From: a bacterium
Lineage (GTDB): Bacteria; Vulcanimicrobiota; Vulcanimicrobiia; Vulcanimicrobiales; Vulcanimicrobiaceae
Length of the DNA stretch: 35,528 nucleotides
Direction: 5' to 3'
Assembly: GCA_021794175.1 (NCBI GenBank)
Contig: JAJYRI010000016.1
Span: forward strand, 1-35,528
Shown piece after piece: positions 1 through 7,155 of this stretch. Both the position numbers and the translations under genes were made by a program. Position 1 is the stretch's first letter. Each line of letters starts with the position of its first letter. A model generated the notes under the pieces. That model was not told where the DNA came from and searched no databases. It saw only the letters and a program-made list of their open reading frames with translations.

Positions 1-125
1 TCGGCGCGCTGCTGCTCGAACAGAACGACGAATGGCAACTCAACCGGCGGTACATGCAGCTCGAAGGAATGGAGGCCGTCAGCGACAATCAGAGACCCAG
101 GTTGTCAGCGGTCATTACCGGCTGA
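1..125 (+). CDS. IS256-family transposase, C-terminal fragment (cut by window edge)
   Basis: Read from base 3, the frame gives GALLLEQNDEW, then RRYMQLEGME, and a TGA stop at 123-125. The block GALLLEQNDEW followed by a basic residue and RYM is the conserved C-terminal tail of IS256/Mutator-class transposases, which carry out cut-and-paste or copy-paste transposition with a DDE active site. Only about 40 residues are visible, so the catalytic domain and start lie to the left. Whether the full transposase is intact cannot be judged. Confidence rests on the tail motif plus the inverted-repeat-like end just downstream. Confidence 0.8.
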   Translation, partial: GALLLEQNDEWQLNRRYMQLEGMEAVSDNQRPRLSAVITG

Positions 126-175
126 TGTCGACCTCGCCGAGTCGGGGCTCGTACACCACTCCACGGGACACAATC
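1..175 (+). mobile_element. Right end of an IS256-family insertion sequence
   Basis: The window opens inside an IS256-family (Mutator-like) element. Its transposase C-terminus stops at 125. About 30 bases later, the stretch 149-172 (TCGTACACCACTCCACGGGA followed by CACA) has the TACACCAC...GGGACA form typical of IS256-family terminal inverted repeats. Directly after this, the reading frame of a type I restriction specificity subunit resumes, so the element sits inside hsdS. The exact end (about 172-176) and the 8-9 base target duplication cannot be fixed, because the left end lies outside the window. Confidence 0.75.
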
Positions 176-469
176 TTTTTGTGTGTGCTACTTAGGTCGC
201 AGTATTTCCAGCGTTTCATAGCTAGCGCAAGTAGATCAGCTCAAGCAGGATTCAATAAAGGCGATCTTGCGGCGATCAATTTCCCCATGCCACCTATCGG
301 CGAACAACACCGAATTGTTGCGAAGGTCGATGAGTTGACGATGCTGTGTGATCGGCTGGAAGCAAGCCTCGCCGCCGGCGATGGAACTCGCGGTCATCTG
401 CTCAATGCTCTCATCGCCGAGGCGCTGACACCGGATGGTCGCGAACTGAAATTAGCGAGCTCGCCCTGA
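173..469 (+). pseudogene. hsdS: Type I restriction specificity subunit HsdS, C-terminal remnant interrupted by IS256 element
   Basis: HsdS recognises the target DNA sequence for type I restriction-modification complexes. The surviving 3' piece encodes the end of the second target-recognition domain (FLCVLLRSQYFQRFI, then AGFNKGDLAAINFPMPP) and the distal conserved region with the hallmark GEQHRIVAKVDEL and LCDRLEASL helix. It ends in a TGA at 467-469. The open frame can be followed back to base 32, but 32-172 is transposon sequence, so the apparent ATG at 32 is not a genuine start. The N-terminal recognition domain is missing, and no hsdM or hsdR is visible downstream. The system is therefore probably inactive unless another hsdS exists. 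Confidence 0.85.
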
Positions 470-568
470 CCGCGAGCGCGGACTTCCGGGTGAATATCGC
501 AAGGATGGGCCAGCAAGAACCATGATCGCCAACCCGTTGTCGTTAAGCGAACTTTTTTGATGCTGGTG

Positions 569-2857
569 TTACGCCTGCAAGGCGTTTACGATCTTGAGGG
601 TTTTCTTCGTGAACCCTTTCAATTCCGTGGGGTCGATTAGGTCTGGCGTCAAGTCTGTGAGGTCCTCTCCATGATGATACTGTTTTGTATATGCGTTGAT
701 CTGATCAAGCTTGTCACAAAGCGCATGGGCGGGGTGCGAAGCGCCACCCTCACGCGTCTTCCGTACGATGTCACCGAGCCAGTCACTGGCAAGAAAGCAA
801 GATGAATAGGTCGCGCGACAATAGGTTTCGAGCACGACTCGCATTTTTCGGATGATGTCGATATGCACGCCCGCACCAGTCGACAGATACGTTTGCAGGT
901 CGTCCATATCGATCGCGGTGCGGCCCTGGCACGCCTTCTCCAGGTCAACTGGGCTGATCTTCGATCCCTGCGAACCGTGATCCACGATCGCTAGCGCAAC
1001 CCGCTCAGCGGGAGAGACTTTGTCCCAAACCTGCTTTAGAAACGTCGCATCGTGGGATAGCACAACTACCTGGGCACATTTGACGCCAACTTTCACTATC
1101 TCATGAATCGTCTGCCGGCGACGAAATGCATCCTGGCTATTGAACGGGTCATCGAATATAGCGATCTTGTTTGTAAGGGCATGATCGCGTTCCAGGTGGG
1201 CAAGAAAAAATGCAAGGGCGAGCGTTGTCCGGTCGCCCGAGCTCAGGGTGTTTTTGAAACTAGGCTGATCGGTTGGGGTCTTGTCGTTGCCAACGTCGAC
1301 GGCGATTTCGTTGATGACGAGTTGGTAACTAGATGTCGGGCTGCCGCCTAAATAGCTGTGCTTGGTTTCGGTGATGATGAAGCCCGCATTGAAGTCACCA
1401 AGCAAATCGTTGATCCGTTGTTCGTATGGTTTCACAACACCTTTGGTGTGGGCGTCTAGCTTATCCCGGGCTGCTTCCTTTCGCTTGTCGATGGCCGCTT
1501 TAGCCGAAACCAGGCCGCAATGGGTGGCACAAAGCGTGGCGACCGGCTCAGTATGTCGATTTTTTATTGCCTGACGGCGCATAAGTTCGGCTTCGGCAGC
1601 TGTCACGTTGACCTTGTCTGCCTCCGTCTTCTTAGCGCTGATTAGGGTATTCACTGCTCGAATCGCATCATTTACCGAATTCGTATCGGCAGTTGCCGCA
1701 CCATAGGCCGTGATTGCTCTCGTGAAGCCCTCGTCCGCCGCGATTGCATCGAGAGGCGCGCCGGCTTTCCGATCGAGCAGAGCTAGCGCTGCCTCACCAA
1801 GACGGCGTGCTGCCGCAGAAATACCGAGCGGCACGACTACAAGAGCCGGATCGAAGGTGCAATATCCTCCCCAGAATTCGATCCCACTCTTGTTCTTTTC
1901 GACTACCATATCGAGGCGGGCCAACGCGGCATCGCCGAAGGCCTGAATCGTCTGAGCCTTCGCGGCTGCGATATCTGATCGGAGAACTTTGTAGCGTTCG
2001 CTGAACACCGCCCGAAATGCCGCGACCAGAGGCAATCCTCGGGTGTCCTGACCACAGAAGGGGCAAATATCGTCGGCCGCGTGCTCGATTCCCTGCGCGA
2101 TCCAATTCCCACCGCTCGCCGTCATGCCGCGGGCAGCCAAATGATCGGCCAGCAGGCTCTCAGCGTCGCTGCTGATATCATCGATGGTGCGTGACAAAAT
2201 GTCGGAAAAACCCTCGGGTATGGCAGGAAGGGTGAGTTCCGAAAGAAGGGCTCGATCTTTGACTACGCTCGCCTGCCGGATAGCATCGACGACCTGCTTC
2301 TGATCGACGATCTGCTGATCGATGGCTGGGGCGATGGGGAGTGCCAAAAATGCTTCAAACGTCATGCCGGTCGGGACATGTGGCTGGATTGCCTTAGCCG
2401 CTGCGCTAATCTCCGCGGCCTTCGTCCGGCTATCTGTCGCTAGCGAGGTCTCTTCCTCCGCCAGCTTCACACCGTCGTCGCCGATGATGACGCGATAAAG
2501 GTTTCGCTTATGGTCGATCTCAACGACCTCGCCGGAATGGATATTTTCAGCTACGAAGGTTCCGTCGAAAATCGAAATGGCGGGGTGCTTGACGCTCCAG
2601 CTTGTACCGTCAAAGCGGGCCTGACCAGAATCGAGCAACAATTCGATAGTCGCAGCATCGGCTATGCCAAGGGTTTTTCGTCCTAGAACATGGGACGCTT
2701 CACCGGTATGTAGTGAACGAAGAATAGCACAGATGGTCGTTTTCCCGTAACCGTTTGCGCCGAGGATAAATGTATACTTGGCAAGCTGCGGATTCCCAGA
2801 TGTCGCCGAGTTTCGGAATCGCCCGACGTTTTTAATCGAGATAATTTTCTGGAGCAT
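569..2857 (-). CDS. RloC-like AAA_13 ATPase with CxxC zinc-hook motif; possible anticodon nuclease
   Basis: This 762-residue protein has an SMC/Rad50-type split ATPase: Walker A GANGYGKT (33-40), signature LSSGDR (538-543), Walker B IAIFDDP (565-571) and H-loop LSHD (600-603). Between the halves lies a long helical region with CPFCGQ (265-270), which resembles a zinc hook. This matches the AAA_13 family, which includes RloC and PrrC, tRNA-cutting proteins linked to type I restriction loci. The C-terminal helical domain has R673 and E677 four residues apart and H728/H729 further on. That arrangement recalls the Arg/Glu/His set of PrrC-type anticodon nucleases, but I infer this and have not shown it. 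The start is well supported by AAAGGAG five bases upstream. The gene converges on the broken hsdS. A generic restriction-linked AAA_13 protein without nuclease activity is the main alternative. Confidence 0.75.
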   Translation of the reverse strand: MLQKIISIKNVGRFRNSATSGNPQLAKYTFILGANGYGKTTICAILRSLHTGEASHVLGRKTLGIADAATIELLLDSGQARFDGTSWSVKHPAISIFDGTFVAENIHSGEVVEIDHKRNLYRVIIGDDGVKLAEEETSLATDSRTKAAEISAAAKAIQPHVPTGMTFEAFLALPIAPAIDQQIVDQKQVVDAIRQASVVKDRALLSELTLPAIPEGFSDILSRTIDDISSDAESLLADHLAARGMTASGGNWIAQGIEHAADDICPFCGQDTRGLPLVAAFRAVFSERYKVLRSDIAAAKAQTIQAFGDAALARLDMVVEKNKSGIEFWGGYCTFDPALVVVPLGISAAARRLGEAALALLDRKAGAPLDAIAADEGFTRAITAYGAATADTNSVNDAIRAVNTLISAKKTEADKVNVTAAEAELMRRQAIKNRHTEPVATLCATHCGLVSAKAAIDKRKEAARDKLDAHTKGVVKPYEQRINDLLGDFNAGFIITETKHSYLGGSPTSSYQLVINEIAVDVGNDKTPTDQPSFKNTLSSGDRTTLALAFFLAHLERDHALTNKIAIFDDPFNSQDAFRRRQTIHEIVKVGVKCAQVVVLSHDATFLKQVWDKVSPAERVALAIVDHGSQGSKISPVDLEKACQGRTAIDMDDLQTYLSTGAGVHIDIIRKMRVVLETYCRATYSSCFLASDWLGDIVRKTREGGASHPAHALCDKLDQINAYTKQYHHGEDLTDLTPDLIDPTELKGFTKKTLKIVNALQA

Positions 2858-2862
2858 GTGGA

Positions 2863-2869
2863 CTCCTTT
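2863..2869 (-). promoter_or_regulatory. Strong Shine-Dalgarno for the AAA_13 ATPase
   Basis: On the minus strand AAAGGAG sits five bases before the ATG at 2855-2857, which fixes the start of the RloC-like gene. Confidence 0.7.
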
Positions 2870-3020
2870 AAACGCTATTCATACAAGTCGAGGGATGGTT
2901 CGCATAGGCATCAGCTATCGTTCTCCCTCGCGCAGTTAAAAAATGCCGCGTATCCAACGAACATCGCGCGGCAACGGGATACCTAATGCCAGGACAAACC
3001 AGTGTGCAACGAATCACATT

Positions 3021-3878
3021 CTATTTACCACCCTCGTCGCTGAGCGCGTAGTATGATGCGGCAATGACATCACAAAATGCTACTATGTCCAGGATCGCCG
3101 ACATAATTGGTAAATCAGGGCTTAATTCATCTAGAAATGGAGATCGCATCGCTTCGCGCGCATTCAAAAAGCGTCCGTTGAGTTCGTTGTTGGCATGGAT
3201 AACTTCGCTGACATAGCCCCTGGCAAGGTCAAGATGCCTATTGAGAGGCAGCGCTTCGTTTTCGCCCAGCCCGAGCCGAATAAGCTCACCTAGCTTACTG
3301 CTTGTAACATCGCTCGGTTCGGAATGGCGTTTTCCGGTCGGTCCGGGCTTGGTATATGTGTAACGTTTATGCCCCGTGAGCTTAAGGGCTTCCGCAATGT
3401 TGCTATTGTCACAAATCTTACCGTGTTTTGCATATTTATATAGATCGTCGCTTTTCCAGAATGCTGGGCTGGCGTAGATCGCCTTCGCGCGGGCCCCACT
3501 GAACTGTTGTAATTTCTCTAGCGCGAGTTGCTGATGAGGCACGACTGCGTACCGAAAATACTCGCACCCCCACGAACTCCACTCAGAAGCAGCGTGTGAC
3601 GAAATGTATTCCGGGCGCTTATACTGGACGAAAAGATTGAGCTTAAATCGGGGCAACCGGCCGGAGGCAATGCGGAGTATTGATTCAATCTCACGGATAA
3701 CGATTCCGCGCATTTTCCCAAACTTGGGCAGAAATAGAGATCTATGCGGAACAAAAAAGGCATCGTCAAAGCCGAGTATCGATTCCAGTACCTGGCCGGG
3801 CGAAAAGGTTTGCCATGTATCGGCTAGTTCTCGCCCAAAGTACTTCTCGTAGGTTTTTTCTTCGAACTCCGCTTGCAT
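3021..3878 (-). CDS. Unrecognised defence-island protein with possible D...QxK nuclease motif
   Basis: I do not recognise the family. The frame stays open to a TTG at 3906-3908, but the ATG at 3876-3878 is preceded by CAGGA seven bases upstream and is the better start (285 residues). Numbered from the TTG, the N-terminal third holds conserved-looking acidic helices, then LGFDDAFF (45-52) and a hydrophobic strand ending NLFVQYKRPEY (91-101). A hydrophobic strand ending in Q-x-K after a G-x-D turn is the layout of Mrr-like PD-(D/E)xK restriction nucleases, so a nuclease role is possible. The 47-residue spacing is longer than usual. The gene is clearly less GC-rich than the core genes, lies in the same strand order as the RloC-like gene, and has no visible signal peptide or membrane segment. 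Confidence 0.6.
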   Translation of the reverse strand: MQAEFEEKTYEKYFGRELADTWQTFSPGQVLESILGFDDAFFVPHRSLFLPKFGKMRGIVIREIESILRIASGRLPRFKLNLFVQYKRPEYISSHAASEWSSWGCEYFRYAVVPHQQLALEKLQQFSGARAKAIYASPAFWKSDDLYKYAKHGKICDNSNIAEALKLTGHKRYTYTKPGPTGKRHSEPSDVTSSKLGELIRLGLGENEALPLNRHLDLARGYVSEVIHANNELNGRFLNAREAMRSPFLDELSPDLPIMSAILDIVAFCDVIAASYYALSDEGGK

Positions 3879-3885
3879 TAATTTG

Positions 3886-3890
3886 TCCTG
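3886..3890 (-). promoter_or_regulatory. Shine-Dalgarno choosing the ATG start of the island hypothetical gene
   Basis: CAGGA on the minus strand lies seven bases before the ATG at 3876-3878. It favours that start over the upstream in-frame TTG at 3906-3908. Confidence 0.55.
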
Positions 3891-4062
3891 ATGGATCGGC
3901 GCGGACAAACTATCGTCTTTTGCCCCCTGATCGGCGAAGGCGGTTTGGCGCCATCTGAATCACCTAATGCGCTGTAATATGTCTGTTGCCTTCTCGCGGG
4001 CGCGCCGATATCTTTCCCAATAGGCCTCGCTAGTACCTCGCAAAGACTAGGGAATGGCAAGG

Positions 4063-7000
4063 TCATTTCACCGCCCCGTCTACGCAAGGTGAGCCGTTGT
4101 ACGGGCAGGCGGCGCAGTGGCGACCGGGCGTGGTTAGGTCGGACGTTAACGCTCCCGCATCGTGAACCAATCGTTCGAGCGCGTTGGATATCGGGGGCTC
4201 TGTGTCGCGAAACTCTGCGCGGTCATCGCTCAGGCGCAGCAAGCGCGCGCGAACCGTTGCACCTGGATACTCTTCGCGCACGGCGCGGACGTAGAGATCG
4301 AGTTGCAGGGCATAATGCTCGTCATCGACGACGGTCCCCGTCTTGTAATCGATTACCTGGATCGTGCCGCTTGTATCGCGTGCGATCAGATCGATCGCGC
4401 CGTACAGCTCGGCGCCAGCGACGACGTGGTTGAACTCGCGCTCGGCGGCTAGCGGTTCTAGATCGTGCAGCGCCGCGACGGCGTGCTGCGCGAATGCGAG
4501 CGCGCGGTCACGATCGGCATCGCGAAGATTTGCGAACTCCGCGGCGGCCGCGTCAAGCGCGCTTTCGACGGCAATCGCTTCGCCGTCGATCCGCGCGAGC
4601 GCCCAGAGTTCGAGCGCCCGATGCACGAGCGAACCGAACGAGGCGGCATTCAGATGCTGCCCGCCATCGCCGTTCCAATCGGCGCTGCTGCGGCGCGGCG
4701 AACTCACGTCGGCAACGTGCAGGCGGTAGCGGTAGCGCGCGAAGCGCGGGCAAGTCTCGAACGTAGCGAGTGCAGTGAATGAGATGCGCGGAGGCGCGAG
4801 TTCGCCGAGGGGCAGCGGGATCGGCTCGCCCGGGCGCACGCGTTTCGCTGCCGGGAGTGACGCCTTGGGAGGCGGCTGCGCGAGATCCGCTTGCGGCCAC
4901 GGTGCAGCATACTCGACGAGCGCACCGACCGGGGCGTAGCGCTGTTGCGTCGACGGCGAGGTGACGTAGAGACGGTCGCGAGCGCGCGTGCATGCGACAT
5001 ACAGCACCCGTGCAGCCTCGCGTTCTTCTTGTTCCGTTCGCGGATTACGTTCGAGCAGTTGTCCCGTTGCGGGATCGTAGCTCCTTTTCATCATCACCGC
5101 GCGCAGCGTTGGATGGTCGTCGCAATCGCGGCTGAGGACGAGCGCGCCGTTGCGATCGTCACGCCGCACGGCCGCCGGCGGAGCCTGGCCTTTGTAGTGG
5201 CGATTGTCGGCGCCCGCGACGAAGACGACCGGCCACTCCAAACCCTTGGCTTGATGCACGGTCATCACCGCTACGCCGTCGATATCCAGATTCGCTTCCT
5301 CGATCGCCTCATCGAACTCGATGCTGCGCTCGAGATACGAGACGAACGCGGGCAGGCGCGCATCGTCGTTTTCGGCGGCGAAACGTTGTGCGAGCGCTTC
5401 GAATGCACGCAAGTTCGCAATACGCGCGTCGGCCTGTCCGTCAAGCGCGTACGACGCGGCGAGCGGCACTGTGGCGAACAGGCGCCGCAGCGCCGCGGGA
5501 GCGGTCTCGCTGCGTCCTGGTATCAACGCCTCGAGCCACGTGCGTAACGCGCACAGGTGCGCGTCATCTGTCGGATGGTCGTAGATTGCGACGGGATCGA
5601 ACGGTGCGAGGCGCGCAAGCGCGGCGTCCGAGAGCCCGATTTGCGGGGACTGCAGAACGCGCACGAGCGCAAGCGTATCGTTCAAGACGACGATAAGCCT
5701 CAGCCAGGCGCGTGCGTCGCGTATCTCCGGCATGTCGAGCAAGCCAGTGCGGCGGTCGAGCGCGACGGGAAGCCCGCGCCTCGCCAGCGCCTCGACATAG
5801 CGTTGCGCGTGGGTGCGTTTGCGCAGGAGGATGGCCATATCCGCGACGCACGTGCCGCCGGCCCGTAGGCGCGCGGCCTCGTCGGCAATCGCGGCAGCCT
5901 CTTCCTCCACGCGTGCCGCCATGTTGCCGAGGGCGTCGTCGGTGTTGCGAACGAATATGCAAGGCTCGTCGCTCGCTCCGCGCACGGCCTGCAGACGGTC
6001 AGCGTCGTCGGCCATCCCTTGATTCGCGAGTATGGCGTGGGCGGCATCGACAATCTGCGTGCGCGAGCGACGGTTCCACTCAAGGCGATAGCAGGCGTCA
6101 GCCGACGCGCCGAACGCGTGCATGATCTGCGGATCGGCGCCGTTGAATCCGTAGATCGACTGGCGAAAATCGCCAACCACGGTGAGGTTGCGCATCGCGT
6201 GTTCGAGGTGATCGCGGTCGCCGAATATCTCGTGCAGAAACGCAAGTTGCAGTTCGGCGGTGTCTTGAAATTCATCGACCAGCACGTGACGCCAGCGCGC
6301 GCGCAACGTCGCCGCGACCTGCGGATGCTCGCGCAGCAACCGCACGGTGAGGCTCAGCAGGTCGCCGTAGGTGGCGGCGTGGCGCTCGTGCAGTTCGCGA
6401 TCGAACTCGCGTAACACGGTGGCAATCCAGCGCACGTTGCTGCGTTCGCGTACGGCCTCCTGTGCGCGCTCCTCGGCGCTGCGTTCGGATTTTGGGTCGC
6501 AATCTATCCGCGGTTTGCGCGTACCGGGCTTCCACACTTGGCCCCACGACTGTGCGGCGAGGGCGTCGGCGGCGGCTAGCGCGTCTGCTTCGAACGCATC
6601 GGGCGTGACGCCGCGGTTTTTCAATTGGAGGGCCAAGCGCGCGAGCGAATCGCGCAGTGGCTTAGGGCGAATCTCGGCGAGAGGCAAGGCGCTCGCGTCG
6701 GCGTCGATGTCCGCGAACGCGCGGTCGAGCACTTCGTCGAAAATGGCACGCGCTTCGCCGTCTGTAACGGCGCGCGGCGGCGCTTCGAAACCGCATGCGT
6801 AGGCGAATTCTGCCAAGATGCGAGCCGCGAGGCCGTGGATCGTCGCGCAGGTAACGCCTTGCGGATCGATCTCCGGATCCAGGCGTGCGCGCGCGGCGTC
6901 GAGCGTGCGCGCGATGCGCTCGCCGATCTCGGCGGCGGCCTTTCGCGTGAACGTCACCACGAGCAATTCGTCGGCGCGCAACGTTTGCGAGGCAATCAAG

Positions 7001-7155
7001 TAGAGTGCGCGGTAGGCGAGCGTCGTGGTCTTGCCGGTGCCCGCGCCCGCATCGATAGCGCGGCGCCCGTCGATCGGGGCGACAATGGCGGGCCGCTGGT
7101 CCTCCGAGGGTGGGCGCTCGCCGAAGAGCGCGTCGTCGAAAATAATCTCAGTCAT
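4063..7155 (-). CDS. UvrD-type helicase with C-terminal RecB-family nuclease and Fe-S cysteines (AdnAB-like subunit, second gene)
   Basis: The 1030-residue product is a DNA-end-processing helicase-nuclease. Superfamily 1A motifs are intact: Walker A AGAGTGKT (36-43), motif II VDEFQDT (293-299), motif III VVGDFRQSIYGF, motif V TVHQAKGLEW (632-641) and motif VI YVACTRARDRLYV (719-731). The C-terminal nuclease has H845, GAID (D922), VIDYKTG (D936, K938) and Q951. C802, C1014, C1017 and C1024 fit the Fe-S cluster that staples AddB and AdnAB nuclease domains. The ATG at 7153-7155 overlaps the previous gene's stop by four bases, so the longer frame to 7203 is not used. Two consecutive subunits that each carry motor plus nuclease is the AdnAB plan of mycobacteria. 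I cannot say which subunit is AdnA and which is AdnB. Confidence 0.85.
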   Translation of the reverse strand: MTEIIFDDALFGERPPSEDQRPAIVAPIDGRRAIDAGAGTGKTTTLAYRALYLIASQTLRADELLVVTFTRKAAAEIGERIARTLDAARARLDPEIDPQGVTCATIHGLAARILAEFAYACGFEAPPRAVTDGEARAIFDEVLDRAFADIDADASALPLAEIRPKPLRDSLARLALQLKNRGVTPDAFEADALAAADALAAQSWGQVWKPGTRKPRIDCDPKSERSAEERAQEAVRERSNVRWIATVLREFDRELHERHAATYGDLLSLTVRLLREHPQVAATLRARWRHVLVDEFQDTAELQLAFLHEIFGDRDHLEHAMRNLTVVGDFRQSIYGFNGADPQIMHAFGASADACYRLEWNRRSRTQIVDAAHAILANQGMADDADRLQAVRGASDEPCIFVRNTDDALGNMAARVEEEAAAIADEAARLRAGGTCVADMAILLRKRTHAQRYVEALARRGLPVALDRRTGLLDMPEIRDARAWLRLIVVLNDTLALVRVLQSPQIGLSDAALARLAPFDPVAIYDHPTDDAHLCALRTWLEALIPGRSETAPAALRRLFATVPLAASYALDGQADARIANLRAFEALAQRFAAENDDARLPAFVSYLERSIEFDEAIEEANLDIDGVAVMTVHQAKGLEWPVVFVAGADNRHYKGQAPPAAVRRDDRNGALVLSRDCDDHPTLRAVMMKRSYDPATGQLLERNPRTEQEEREAARVLYVACTRARDRLYVTSPSTQQRYAPVGALVEYAAPWPQADLAQPPPKASLPAAKRVRPGEPIPLPLGELAPPRISFTALATFETCPRFARYRYRLHVADVSSPRRSSADWNGDGGQHLNAASFGSLVHRALELWALARIDGEAIAVESALDAAAAEFANLRDADRDRALAFAQHAVAALHDLEPLAAEREFNHVVAGAELYGAIDLIARDTSGTIQVIDYKTGTVVDDEHYALQLDLYVRAVREEYPGATVRARLLRLSDDRAEFRDTEPPISNALERLVHDAGALTSDLTTPGRHCAACPYNGSPCVDGAVK

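Noticed and set aside
32-469. Open frame of 145 residues read as one protein
   Set aside because: Its first half crosses the transposase tail (in another frame) and the element's inverted repeat. Only about 173-469 matches HsdS.
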